From contig CAWAYH010000001.1 of assembly GCA_963786195.1 (NCBI GenBank), forward strand, positions 1 through 64,000: 64,000 nt of DNA, read 5' to 3'. Below the pieces are notes generated by a model that had not been told where the DNA came from, searched no databases, and worked only from the letters and a program-made list of their open reading frames with translations. This document shows, piece by piece, positions 9,531 through 18,049 of this stretch. Position numbers and translations under genes: made by a program. This stretch comes from CAWAYH01 sp963786195 (GTDB lineage Bacteria; Acidobacteriota; Vicinamibacteria; Vicinamibacterales; 2-12-FULL-66-21). Position 1 is the stretch's first letter. The number at the start of each line of letters is the position of its first letter.

Positions 9531-10353
9531 GTGAGCAAGATGTCCAGGCCGGGCTGTCCGGCAAGCCATTTCAACAGGGCATGTCCCTCGAGGACTACGA
9601 ACGGGGCGTGGCAATGCGGCTCGGGCCGAAGGTCGAGGTCCCCGGGGTCGCGTACACGCTGATCCTTGTTTCGCCTTTTCTCCCGATGGTGTACCCGGTC
9701 CTGGGACTGACGCTGTATGCGGCGGTCGCCGGGGTCCTGGCGCTCGGTTTCGCGCTGCCGACGCCAAAGGAAGCCGAGATCTTCGTCGCGCTCGGTCCTG
9801 TGCTGTCGCCGCATTCTTCCCGGGGTATGTCCTGGAGCGCAAGGCTTCGCAGCTGGGAATCTACCGCATCCTGCGCAGCACCTGGCGGCTCACCGGCCTG
9901 ATCATTCTGTCGATGTTCGACCTCACCGATGCGGGGCTGAAGTTTATTGGGCCCGTGGCCCTCACCCGCGCGTCCGGAGCCGGGCTGTTTGGCGTATTGA
10001 TCTTCCTAGTCATCGTCCATTTCGTCTGCTCATTCCTGGACCGCCTGTATTTTCCCGTGAAGTCCGAAGTGCTCCGCGCGCGCGAACAGTTGGCCAAGGG
10101 CCAGGCGCCGACCCGCAGTCTTGGGAAGCGGTGGTTGTATGGATGGCTCTGGTTGCTGCCGGTGCTGGTGGCGTGCAGCATCGTGGGGAACACCGCCATC
10201 AAGCTCGCCGCGCCTGAGCAGATTGAGACGCTGCGGCCGGTAGTGTACCTGGCCGGCCTCACCGTCTGGTTCCTCCTATGCGTCTTCGGCATCCTGCCTG
10301 GCACGAGCAAGCGCAAGAAACTGCTGATCGACCCCGACCTGGTGAACGTATGA
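9527..10353 (+). pseudogene. Multi-pass membrane protein of unknown function, frameshifted
   Basis: Starts at an ATG that overlaps the previous stop (ATGA). The first frame gives a hydrophilic N-terminus and two helices (VAYTLILVSPFLPMVYPVL, LYAAVAGVLALGFAL) up to about 9805. The continuation is in the next frame: FFPGYVLERKASQLGIYRIL, then helices GLFGVLIFLVIVHFVCSFL, LWLLPVLVACSIVGNT and VVYLAGLTVWFLLCVFG. One indel near 9803-9812 therefore splits a protein of about 275 residues with five or so helices. I do not recognise the family. Confidence 0.5.
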
Positions 10354-10359
10354 AAAAAT

Positions 10360-10983
10360 GCTTCGACGGCGCACGGAAAGAACTCTGACGGCTGCCGCGC
10401 ATACGGACTGACGATCGACTTACCGCCGGCGATACGCTTCAGTTCGTCGCCCTGAATGACCTCCCACAACTGAATCTGCGCGGCGGGCAAGCCCAATGGA
10501 ACTTCGGTCTGTTTTCCCCTCTCGTATGTCAGCAGATGCGCGAACTCGTGCATTCCGACATGATAGGAATCTTCGTAGTAGGCGAAGCTGTGTCGGAGCG
10601 AGGGGACCGACAAGATGACAGTGCCCCAGACATGAGCCTGCCCTGCGAGTTCGGCCCGCCCGAAGCTATAGTCGCGATCGAAGTTATCCGGGTACAACAG
10701 AACCTCTGACAGCGCGCTCCACTTGTAGCCCGACCATCCGACGCTCAACGCTGCGGCTGACGCGGCCACGAGAAGCCGCAGAGGGTCGTCGACCTTTGTC
10801 TCGACCCCCGTAATACGTCGTTTGGCAATAAATCGCTGGACGTCCCGTTCGAACGCCGTTTGCAACCGGCGAGGCAGGCGCCGGTAATGGGCTGAGTGGT
10901 CCCAGAGGAAGGATGCCCACTCATCCGGGAAAGGCTCCGGTAGACGGACGGGACCGGCGAAACCAATTGAGTATTCTTCTCAT
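10360..10983 (-). pseudogene. MtfA-like M90 zinc metallopeptidase, frameshifted and 3'-truncated
   Basis: The native start is the ATG at 10983 (RRILNWFRRS); within about 35 bases the sense moves to another frame (LPEPFPDEWASFLWDHSAHY), so there is an indel near 10940. The body is clearly M90/MtfA: zinc-binding HEFAHLL preceded by SYHVGM, and the downstream glutamate region PSEFFPCAVEAFF. Homology stops at VEAFF, immediately before the end of the convergent membrane gene, and the remaining codons are only the antisense of that gene. The usual ~25-residue C-terminus is missing, so a rearrangement boundary at about 10355 is likely. MtfA regulates glucose uptake in E. coli through Mlc; that role should not be assumed here. 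Confidence 0.7.
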
Positions 10984-11097
10984 CGCGATGCGCCATGACG
11001 TCAGCCCGCTATTTGGCGTTATCGTGAGTTCCTCAGACGCGCGATACTCGTCCCCGGAGGTGAGAGCCTAAAAGCAGGTTTCATGACCCGGTTTCGC

Positions 11098-11412
11098 TCA
11101 AGGGTTCGTGCGCGTGAACCAGTAGAGTGGCCGGCGCTTGGCGTGAGCGATCGCCAGGACGAGTACGTGATGCTCGTGCTTTTCGAACGCGATCACGTAG
11201 GGGAACCGTTGAGTGGTCGCCTTGCGGATCAGCGGGCCTTCCGCCCGCGTGCCCGGCCATGCCGGGTAGGATTCTGGGGCGTCGCTGACTCGATCGAGGG
11301 AAGCCGAAATCTCAGAGATGAACTCGTCGCCCAATCCTGGACGTCGCTCTTCGTACCAGAGTGCGGCGCTGCGAAGCTCGGCACGCGCCTCAGGATGCAG
11401 TTCGAGGCGCAC
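11098..11412 (-). CDS. ParE/RelE-superfamily toxin
   Basis: A 104-residue protein with the ParE/RelE layout: N-terminal LHPEARAELRSAALWYEERRPGLGDEFISEI, central Arg-rich strand (LIRKATTQRFPYVIAF) and C-terminal LVLAIAHAKRRPLYW. Its start lies inside the end of the upstream antitoxin gene (23-bp overlap), the normal type II toxin-antitoxin arrangement. Whether it cleaves mRNA (RelE) or poisons gyrase (ParE) cannot be read from sequence; the helical hairpin at the N-terminus favours ParE-like. Confidence 0.85.
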   Translation of the reverse strand: MRLELHPEARAELRSAALWYEERRPGLGDEFISEISASLDRVSDAPESYPAWPGTRAEGPLIRKATTQRFPYVIAFEKHEHHVLVLAIAHAKRRPLYWFTRTNP

Positions 11413-11638
11413 GTCGCTGTTCGAGTTCCTTCAGGATCTCGGTCCGCGCGGTCTCCCAGCTGATCGTCTGAACGCGACCTTCAGCGACGTCTCGTGAACG
11501 CCGTTCCAGTTCGGCCGCCCATGCCGTAGCGACTTCCTCGTCCGACTCTTCCAGACTGGAAAGCAGTTCCTCCGCGACCCGAGCGCGGTCGACGCGTGTC
11601 AGGCGCAGTGCCTCGGCAAGCAGCTCGTCCGTCGACAT
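11390..11638 (-). CDS. Addiction-module antitoxin (small helical type)
   Basis: An 82-residue, acidic, helical protein: TDELLAEALRLTRVDRARVAEELLSSL followed by EEVATAWAAELERRSRDVAEG. This matches the family of short unstable antitoxins encoded in front of ParE/RelE toxins. It lacks an obvious DNA-binding domain, so autoregulation may depend on the complex. It overlaps the toxin start and lies just outside the left edge of the recombinase island. Confidence 0.83.
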   Translation of the reverse strand: MSTDELLAEALRLTRVDRARVAEELLSSLEESDEEVATAWAAELERRSRDVAEGRVQTISWETARTEILKELEQRRAPRTAS

Positions 11639-11691
11639 GATGTGATTTTAGCACCTGCTTCGAAAATGGGCTCTGACCTCGGCCCCTGCGC

Positions 11692-12018
11692 TCAACCTTT
11701 CCGAGTGGGCCGCGAGCCGGGGCGGTGGTGCAGCGGGCAGTGCGTCGTGTAGTAGGTCCTGATGGCACTTCGATAGGCCCGGATGGCGGCGGTCGAATCC
11801 CGGCGAGTCCCTATCCCGTACGGAAGACAGTAACCGACCTCAAGCCAGGCATCTCCGTCCTGGGGGCCAGCCGTACGTCTCCACCATTGAAAGGCTCGCC
11901 GGAAGTTGCGCAGTTCGCGGTATGTAGCGGCGATGTTGTTCGATGCGGTCGCGTCCCCGAGGCGAAGCTTGTTCCTCAGTTTACGAATCGCGACTCGATG
12001 TCGGCTCAGATCACGCAT
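11692..12018 (-). CDS. Sel1/TPR-like repeat protein, probably truncated
   Basis: A 108-residue reading frame with a Sel1-like repeat (DGDAWLEVGYCLPYGIGTRRDSTAAIRAY) after a helical segment (ASNNIAATYRELRNFRRAFQWWRR). Proteins of this kind normally continue with further repeats; here the last ~20 residues (CPLHHRPGSRPTRKG) do not look like repeat sequence, so the C-terminus may be lost or shifted. No neighbouring partner is evident. It sits between the toxin-antitoxin pair and the first recombinase leader. Confidence 0.45.
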   Translation of the reverse strand: MRDLSRHRVAIRKLRNKLRLGDATASNNIAATYRELRNFRRAFQWWRRTAGPQDGDAWLEVGYCLPYGIGTRRDSTAAIRAYRSAIRTYYTTHCPLHHRPGSRPTRKG

Positions 12019-12067
12019 GAACTTGTATCAGGCAGCGTTCAGAATCTTGGTCTCAATCATTTGACCA

Positions 12068-12336
12068 CAGAGGGGGAACGGCGGGGGGAACAGGACCCCG
12101 CGCGGGGTGTTCCCCCTCTGGACGCCGTGTTGCCGCCGGGTCTGATCGATTTGGCGCCAGGCGACCAGAGCCTCGGTCACGCCACTCAAATGAATGAGCG
12201 TTGGTGACTTGTGGCTGGGACTGCACGGGTGGCGTTTTCGCCGACCGCAAAACTTCGCCACGGCAACGACAGCGTCAAAGAGGAGGACCGTGGCGTGAGC
12301 GACCACGAGATTTGACCATTTCCGCGATCATGCCCG
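12068..12336. repeat. Recombinase leader remnant, copy 1
   Basis: This gene-free stretch begins with a perfect 12-bp inverted repeat, CAGAGGGGGAAC (12068-12079) and GTTCCCCCTCTG (12109-12120). About 172 bp later it contains GTGGCGTGAGCGACCAC (from 12292), the same motif that forms the arms of the long inverted repeat in front of copy 2, where the spacing is 168 bp. Here only one arm is present in that position; a degenerate opposite arm (GGTCACGCCAC) lies upstream near 12176. The leader then runs straight into recombinase sequence at about 12337, so its right part and the small-protein gene have been deleted. Confidence 0.55.
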
Positions 12337-13683
12337 CGGCACTTCGTCGTCGTGTTCAACCTGACGCGCTTCGCGCGGGACAAGTACGACCACTTCGCGC
12401 TCCGCTCTCACCTGCAGTCGCTGGGCATCTCGCTGCGGTCGGCAACGGAGCCAATCGACGATACGTCCACGGGCAAGCTGATGGAGGGCGTGCTGGCCGC
12501 ATTCGCGCAGTTCGACAACGACTGTCGGTCAGACCGGACCCGCGCCGGCATGAAGGCCGCACTGGAGCTCGGCCGATGGGTATTCCTGGCGCCGATCGGC
12601 TACTTGAACGCGCCGCGCGCGATGGGCAAGAGCCTGATGCCCGATCCTGAGCGGGCGCCGCTTGTGCGGCGAGCATTCGAGGAGTACGCGACCGGGCGCT
12701 TCACCAAGCAACAGATCCTCGAGCAGTCAACAGCTTGGGGCTTGACCAACCGGCGCGGCCGTCCGCTCACATCGCAAGCGATCGGCGTGCTGCTGCGGAA
12801 CCAGCTCTATGCCGGCATCGTGGACGTCACCGAGTACGGCGTTCGCGGAAAACGCGGCGACTTCGAGCCCCTGATCTCCGAGGACCTGTTCTACCGCGCG
12901 CAGGCAGTGTTGTCCGGGCGACTTCCGAACACCACGCCACAGCAGCGGGCGCATCCCGACTTCCCGCTACGCGCCTTCGTGCGCTGCGAGTCCTGTGGTC
13001 GAGGCCTCACCGGCAGCTGGTCGAAGGGCCGCAGCGAATACTACGCGTACTACCACTGCCGCCCTGGTTGTCGCGCGGTCAACGTGACGAAGGCCAAACT
13101 CGAAGGACTGTTCGCAGACGAAGTCGCCCTGCTGCAGCCAACGCCAGGCTACATGCGGCTCCTCAAGGAATCCGTTCTGCAGATGTGGAAGGCGAGGAAG
13201 GCGGCAGTCAGCGAGGAGATTGCGCTCGCCGAGCGAGCCGCTAAGGCCATCCAAGACAAGCTGGACCGTCTCGACGAGGCGTTCCTCTTCGAGCGGTCGA
13301 TTGACATCGAAACCTACGACCGCCACGCCGAGAAATTGCGCGAGGAGCTCACGCTCGCCCGCATGGACCGTCACTCCGGCCAGCTCGATGAACTCGACGT
13401 GGAGGGCATCCTGGCGTTCGCAGAACGCGTTCTGCCGCGCGCCGCCGACCTCTGGGTGCAGGCATCGCTCGAACAGCGCCAGCGGTTCCAACAACTGTTC
13501 CTTCCGGCCGAAATTTCGTTCGATGGAAACGCCTTTGTTGGAACCCGCGTAACCGCACCGGCCTTCAGCTACTTGCGGCCAATTGACGGTGGAAATGAAA
13601 GAGTGGTGGACCAGAACGTCGCCAGTTGGAACCAGATCGCCCCGTGGCTCAAGCAGCTCGACGCCCTCCGGCTTGCCGCATGA
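12337..13683 (+). pseudogene. Large serine recombinase, copy 1, lacking the catalytic N-terminus
   Basis: Similarity to the other two copies begins at about codon 73 (HFVVVFNLTRFARDK) and continues to the end, so the first ~72 residues, including the catalytic serine in the YVRVSTKEQ motif, are missing. What remains is the back of the resolvase domain, the recombinase domain with DNA-contact region, the zinc ribbon (CESCGRGLTGSW ... YYHCRPGC), and the C-terminal coiled-coil. An internal ATG at 12352 could make a product able to bind DNA but not cut it. The 3' 540 bp are nearly identical to copy 2. The last ~20 residues differ from the other copies. Confidence 0.85.
13604..13615 (+). other. 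12-bp match to the tRNA-Ala(GGC) 3' end (possible old attachment core)
   Basis: TGGTGGACCAGA lies in the 3' part of recombinase copy 1. The same 12 bases occur at 30150-30161, where they are the CCA end and acceptor strand of tRNA-Ala on the minus strand, also at the 3' end of a recombinase gene. The sequences flanking the 12-mer differ between the two places. Part of the match may reflect coding conservation (VDQ), so this is a candidate only. Confidence 0.35.
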
Positions 13684-13692
13684 GCGCTCAGG

Positions 13693-14232
13693 TCAGCTGA
13701 TTCCGATGTCGTCCACAAACCGAGCTTTCAGGCTGTAATCCCAGGCACCCACTTGCTCGCCCACGATCCGTCGGATCTCCACCTGAATACGAGGTCGCGT
13801 CCAAACTTCTCCCGCCGCGATGTCCGGCTTCGGCAGCGATGCAGCTACCTGCCAAATCAGTTCACGGACTGTCTTGGGTCCGCTACTCAGCAGACCCGGC
13901 CACGGGATCGAGGCTGGCCATTCGGGTTGCCCGACTTCAGCGCGGATTGCCGCCCAGACCTGCGGCCATTGATCCTTGTGCAGGATCTCCTTCAAGGGAG
14001 TATCCAAGTCCAACGTCGAAGAGAGCGCCTTCAACTGGGACCGGAAACCTCGCCGCAAGCGATAGAACAGCTGCTGTGACAGACATTCGTCGGTTGGCTT
14101 TAACGGCACGTTGGCCGCAACGAAGTCGACGAGCGCCGCCGGCGTCAGGAGCTGTGCCGCAATCTCGTTGGGTATCTCGATCCCGAAGGCTTCCTCGGTG
14201 CGCATGACGATTTCGACGCCGTCCAATCCCAT
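13693..14232 (-). CDS. ACP-like protein without the carrier serine
   Basis: A 179-residue protein. Residues 1-45 (MGLDGVEIVMRTEEAFGIEI ... LLTPAALVDFV) match the helix II-III region of acyl carrier proteins, but the phosphopantetheine-accepting serine of the usual LDS motif is glycine (LDG). Residues ~50-179 are an extra domain containing SQQLFYRLRRGF and a conserved-looking DTPLKEILHKDQWPQVWAAI. This two-part protein recurs in bacteria next to the small gene found immediately upstream (14288-14527). I chose the ATG at 14232 because the ACP similarity begins there; an upstream start at 14400 would add unrelated residues. Function unknown; carrier activity is unlikely without the serine. Confidence 0.65.
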   Translation of the reverse strand: MGLDGVEIVMRTEEAFGIEIPNEIAAQLLTPAALVDFVAANVPLKPTDECLSQQLFYRLRRGFRSQLKALSSTLDLDTPLKEILHKDQWPQVWAAIRAEVGQPEWPASIPWPGLLSSGPKTVRELIWQVAASLPKPDIAAGEVWTRPRIQVEIRRIVGEQVGAWDYSLKARFVDDIGIS

Positions 14233-14287
14233 TGCCGCTGCCCTCCCTAGGAGACACCGAACTCCTCTACATCCAATGCTCGCAGGC

Positions 14288-14527
14288 TCATTGCGCTCGC
14301 GCAACAAACAGAAGGTCCTCCTCCTCGTGAGGATCGTGGAGGTATACGCGCCCGAACACCTTCGGCTCTGCCACCATGATGCCAGTTCCGTTGGTTTCAA
14401 ACAGCCAGTCTTCCTCAGGCTTGCCCGTCAACGCCTCGACGACGAGTTCGATCACGCCAGCGTTACCTCCGTACGTGACACGATCACCTCGATGAATCTC
14501 CTCGCCTGTTTGGTACCTCAGCGCCAT
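14288..14527 (-). CDS. Small conserved protein paired with the ACP-like protein
   Basis: A 79-residue protein containing GDRVTYGGNAGVIELVV, a KOW/SH3-like beta-barrel signature, then PEEDWLFETNGTGIMVAEPK and an acidic end (HDPHEEEDLLFVARAQ). The combination 'GDRV.YGG ... MV.EPKVFGRV..HD...EEDL.FV' is one I recall as a conserved small protein of unknown function that travels with the ACP-like gene. It is transcribed in the same direction 55 bp upstream of that gene. Both are divergent from sduA. Confidence 0.6.
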   Translation of the reverse strand: MALRYQTGEEIHRGDRVTYGGNAGVIELVVEALTGKPEEDWLFETNGTGIMVAEPKVFGRVYLHDPHEEEDLLFVARAQ

Positions 14528-14657
14528 CTATTGGTTGAGGAATAGTAAGCCAAACCGCCGCGGAGAGCCGCTGACGCCGCTACGGAACTGCTGGAGGCGG
14601 GGGCCACCGGGGGGCGGCTCTATACTGGGGCAGGAACCGCTGAGCCGGAAGAGAGCC

Positions 14658-15824
14658 ATGGCCGACGAATACGAGATTCACAAGAACAAGAGGTCCGACA
14701 AGACCTACATCAGCCGGAGCCTGGCCTTCAAGCGCCAAGAGGATCGGCGCATTCGAATCGCCTCGAAAGTGATCGATTCTTCGGAGACGCACACCTTTGC
14801 CGTCGAGCATGGCGAGCACGTGATTCGGGTCACTGACGGTGGTCGGCAGGAGATCGTCGCGAAGTTCTACGAGGATAACCGCGGCGTCTACGTGCTGACA
14901 ATGCAGCGTTTCACGACGGAAACCGGAGTTCCCCACCAAACCCATTTCTCGTTCGTTGGTGAAGAGATTCCGCGGCTGCTTGAATTCATCTCGAACCTCC
15001 GACTCGTTCAGTTCCCCAGTGACGAGCGTGTCAATGTCACAGACCGTGAACTGAAGAAGCTACTGCTGTCGCCCGATCAGATCAGGAACGTCCTCGTCCA
15101 GAACCAAGAGCTCGTCCTTCAGCTCGCGCGGTCCGAGATCACGACATCTGATCTCGTTGCGCTGGGCTATCGACGGAAGCAACTCGACGAGTACGAGAAG
15201 CTACTGCTCGACGGTGACTACTTCGAGCACCAGAAACGCGAGGCCGCTCGTGGCGCCGAAGGCGTGTGGCAGGCGTTCTTCGAACGAAACAAGTGGATCT
15301 TCGGGTATGGCCTCACGTACGTGTCCCTCTCCAATCTGGATCAACGTAAGTTGGAACAGGCTGTCGTCGGCCACGACGTGTCTGGAAAGGGCAAGCGGGC
15401 GGACGCACTCATGAAAACGAGGGGAGCGATCGAGGCGCTGTGTTTTGTCGAGATCAAAGCGCATACGACCCCGCTGCTGCAGAATGGTCCGTATCGGCCC
15501 GGATGCTGGGCTCCGTCGGAGCATCTGGCAGGAGGCGTTGCGCAAGTGCAGGGAACTGTGGAGAACGCGCTGCGGCGTTTGGCGGAGAAGATCGAACCAA
15601 CGAGTGACGATGGCGAACCGACCGGAGAGGAACTGTTCGCATATCAGCCGAAGTCGTTTCTCGTAGTTGGCCGACTCGATGAACTACGCTCGGACCGCGG
15701 CATCAACATCGAGAAGTATCGCTCATTCGAGCTCTACCGCCGGCATACCCATCGCCCGGAGATCATCACGTTCGACGAACTGTTTCACCGCGCCCGATTC
15801 ATCGTGGAGCACCTCGACAGCTAG
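14658..15824 (+). CDS. sduA: Shedu antiphage defence nuclease SduA (DUF4263)
   Basis: A 388-residue protein. The C-terminal half is a DUF4263 PD-(D/E)XK nuclease: the lead-in VWQAFFERNKWIFGYGL, then the active-site residues D249 (RADAL) and E265-x-K267 (CFVEIKAHTT). The N-terminal ~190 residues are the variable Shedu sensor region. Shedu is a single-gene antiphage system whose nuclease acts on DNA when released or activated by phage; the trigger for this subfamily is unknown. The ATG at 14658 follows a GGAAGAG ribosome site at suitable spacing; an upstream in-frame codon at 14535 would prefix low-complexity residues. It lies inside the recombinase island as cargo. Confidence 0.88.
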   Translation: MADEYEIHKNKRSDKTYISRSLAFKRQEDRRIRIASKVIDSSETHTFAVEHGEHVIRVTDGGRQEIVAKFYEDNRGVYVLTMQRFTTETGVPHQTHFSFVGEEIPRLLEFISNLRLVQFPSDERVNVTDRELKKLLLSPDQIRNVLVQNQELVLQLARSEITTSDLVALGYRRKQLDEYEKLLLDGDYFEHQKREAARGAEGVWQAFFERNKWIFGYGLTYVSLSNLDQRKLEQAVVGHDVSGKGKRADALMKTRGAIEALCFVEIKAHTTPLLQNGPYRPGCWAPSEHLAGGVAQVQGTVENALRRLAEKIEPTSDDGEPTGEELFAYQPKSFLVVGRLDELRSDRGINIEKYRSFELYRRHTHRPEIITFDELFHRARFIVEHLDS

Positions 15825-15838
15825 AGCTGACAACCAGC

Positions 15839-16192
15839 ATGAAGATTCTCTGCGTTCAGGTCCAGCCAAAGCGATCTCGTGGGATCGACGTGGGCGCGGT
15901 TGCGGCCCTCATGGCGCGAATCGCGATGTCCTCTGAGGTTCGCGAGTTCACGATTCAGCGGGGTCGCGGCAGGAACCCTTGGGTGAACTTTCTCTTCACA
16001 TCGGCGTCCGTCGCCCGAACCTGGACCAGGTTGGAATCGGGAGCAATCACGCACAGTCCGTTTGGACCTAAGCTGCGTCGGTCGTCGATCGTCACGTGCC
16101 AAGGTTCGCGCGGCTGGGACAACTACCGGTTGCTGCATCACTTCGATAGTCGGCAACCTCTCGATGTGGGATCACGAAATGCCGGGAGATGA
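15839..16192 (+). CDS. Small protein downstream of sduA, unknown function
   Basis: A 117-residue reading frame beginning 14 bp after the sduA stop and on the same strand. It opens MKILCVQVQPKRSRGIDVG and has a plausible mixed alpha/beta composition through WVNFLFTSASVARTWTRLE and WDNYRLLHHFD; the last ~15 residues look less protein-like and an indel near 16140 is possible. I do not recognise it. Its position makes it a candidate accessory or modulator of Shedu, but Shedu normally works alone, so this is only a suggestion. Confidence 0.45.
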   Translation: MKILCVQVQPKRSRGIDVGAVAALMARIAMSSEVREFTIQRGRGRNPWVNFLFTSASVARTWTRLESGAITHSPFGPKLRRSSIVTCQGSRGWDNYRLLHHFDSRQPLDVGSRNAGR

Positions 16193-16220
16193 AATCTCGG
16201 GTAGCGCTGGCGAGACATGC

Positions 16221-16748
16221 CTACGCAACATGCAGGTGCAGTTCGCTGACGATTCTCTCCACGCTGTCTGAATCGCCTTGGGCGAGAAGCCCCTTGATAT
16301 CGTCGAAGGTCTTGATGGTGCGGAACTGCTTCGTCGGCGCGACGTACACGACCACCGGTTTGTGATCGCGGGACAGGTTGACGACGTTGTTCACTGTGCC
16401 CTTGCTCTTGCCGTCCCAGAGCATGAGCCCGTACTCCGCGGCCTCAGCCATCGCGCGGTCCTTGAGGGAGTAGTAGTCGAAACCTCTGGCGCCGCGCGGG
16501 GCATCGATCTCACGCGTTGGCCAGCTCCCGACGTTGTTCCGGCAGTGGTCCTTCATGCAGTGCACGAGAACGTTCGGGTACGACTTGTCGGCAAGGTACC
16601 GCTGAACCGCCTTGTCGGCGCCATTGGCGTCACCGACGAGGATCTGAAAGCCCTTCTCGACCATCGTGTCGAGACGGGTCTTCACCTCGGCGGGAAGCCG
16701 CGAGATCTGCCGTGAACCGGCGACGAAAACGGTCGATGGAAGGGTCAT
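16221..16748 (-). CDS. SLOG-fold (YspA/DprA-like) nucleotide-binding protein
   Basis: A 175-residue protein with the hallmarks of the SLOG/Rossmannoid nucleotide-binding superfamily: N-terminal strand and Ser-Arg loop VFVAGSRQISRL, the Gly-rich loop ILVGDANGADKAVQRYL, and the later GLMLWDGKSKGTVNNV with its WDG-S-GT pattern, as in YspA/DUF2493-like proteins. SLOG proteins bind or process nucleotide-derived ligands and recur in conflict systems. The ATG overlaps the stop of the phosphoribosyltransferase gene (ATGA), so the two are co-translated and probably act together. Confidence 0.7.
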   Translation of the reverse strand: MTLPSTVFVAGSRQISRLPAEVKTRLDTMVEKGFQILVGDANGADKAVQRYLADKSYPNVLVHCMKDHCRNNVGSWPTREIDAPRGARGFDYYSLKDRAMAEAAEYGLMLWDGKSKGTVNNVVNLSRDHKPVVVYVAPTKQFRTIKTFDDIKGLLAQGDSDSVERIVSELHLHVA

Positions 16749-17322
16749 TTCGTTCGGGTCATCGCGAGCGCCCGGACCTCGGTGGCGCCCATTTGTCCCA
16801 GCACCTCGGCGACGCGCCTCAGCGTGCTACCAGTCTCCCACAGGTCGTCGATCAAGCAGATACCCGCCGCCCCTGGACCGCATCTGTGCCCGCCTGGATG
16901 GCCGTAGAGAGGAGCGGGCCGCGTTCGTGCAACGCGACGTTCTTCATCTGCGACGTCGCCGACGCCTTGACCGTCGCCGCCGCGAGGGACGGCACCCCCA
17001 GAATTGCCGCCACACCCGAAGCGATCAGCACCGCCGGCTGCTTGGTTCGGTGCAGCGATGGCGGCGGTGGAACGACGCAGTCGATGACGCCGTTCCATCG
17101 CTCTGTGACGAAGGCAACGGCGGTTTCCACGATGTCGGTCAGTGGTCCGTTTCGGTACTTCAACTGGTACACCAGTTCGCCCAGCGTCGAACGCGTTGTC
17201 TCGAACTGCATGTGCTCGCCGACGTAGCCAATCGGACGGCTCGAGATCACGTGCCGATCGAGGACGAACCCTTCGATCCACGGCCCGTCGATCGGCTCCG
17301 GATGGACCTCCACGACCGCCAT
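16745..17322 (-). pseudogene. ComF-like phosphoribosyltransferase, frameshifted
   Basis: From the ATG at 17322 the first frame gives a ComF-like N-terminus (TTRSTLGELVYQLKYRNGPL) and central region (VIDCVVPPPPSL) to about 16870. The PRPP-binding loop then appears in the neighbouring frame: ICLIDDLWETGSTLRRVAEVL, ending at 16745. An indel near 16868 separates them. Restored, it is a ~190-residue type I phosphoribosyltransferase with the acidic-pair-plus-GSTL signature. It forms an overlapping operon with the SLOG gene. I infer a nucleotide-signalling or nucleoside-modifying pair, possibly defensive given the Shedu neighbour. Confidence 0.65.
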
Positions 17323-17612
17323 TCGTCCTCCACTGGTCCACGTCTATCGCAGGGACCACCACGACCATAGTAGCCGCCAGAAGGAGCATGTCCAGGGGAA
17401 CACGGTGGGGGAACAGGGCTCTCGCGCGAGGTGTTCCCCCTGGACGGCGCTGCGCCGAGGGAATCCTCGAGGTCAAAGGCGGGCGGTTCGCGCGCGGGAG
17501 CGCAGAGAATAACCGACTCTCTCGACGCGGGTTACAGACCGTCGTCGTCGGGCGGCGCTCTTTGCCGCCCGCCTGGTGGCGCCACTGCCGGAGCGGTCGC
17601 CAATAGCAATCC

Positions 17613-17689
17613 CGTGGCGTGAGCGACCACCCGAAATGGCCGCTTGGTCTGCCAAGCCCGCGGCCACGGACGTGGTCGCTCACGCCACG
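17613..17689. repeat. 18-bp perfect inverted repeat with nested hairpins (leader 2, IR-B)
   Basis: CGTGGCGTGAGCGACCAC (17613-17630) is exactly mirrored by GTGGTCGCTCACGCCACG (17672-17689). Inside are two further stems, TGGCCGC/GCGGCCA and GCTTGG/CCAAGC around a TCTG loop, so the whole 77 bp could fold into one long hairpin or cruciform. The arm motif recurs in leaders 1 and 3. Confidence 0.85.
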
Positions 17690-18049
17690 CTGAAAGAGTG
17701 TTTGGCGCCCCGTGTTGGCGCGGTCGATCCGCTGGGAAGCGGCGAAGAATCCGATTCGTGATCTGAGCAAGAACTTGGTGGACTTCTCGGCTCTCTTCTC
17801 ACCATGGTCCCAGTATCCGGATTGGAATGGCTGACGCCGCGAGGGGAGCCGCGACAAGAAGCGGTGGTTGGCGTCGAAAACCGGAGCGTGAATGACGACC
17901 ACTCCGCAGAATAAACCTGCCAGCGTCAACGAAGTCCGGTGGTCGGATCCGTCACGGGGCCAGCCACTTCCAGTGAATGGCCGGCGCGTTCCTGAGGACG
18001 GCGCTTTGTGCCGGCCGTTGATCGGCGCTCGCAGCCCCGGCTGCCAATG

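Noticed and set aside
17323..17929. Minus-strand coding sequence extending the phosphoribosyltransferase frame upstream
   Set aside because: The composition is not protein-like and it crosses two strong inverted repeats; the ComF similarity begins at the ATG at 17322.
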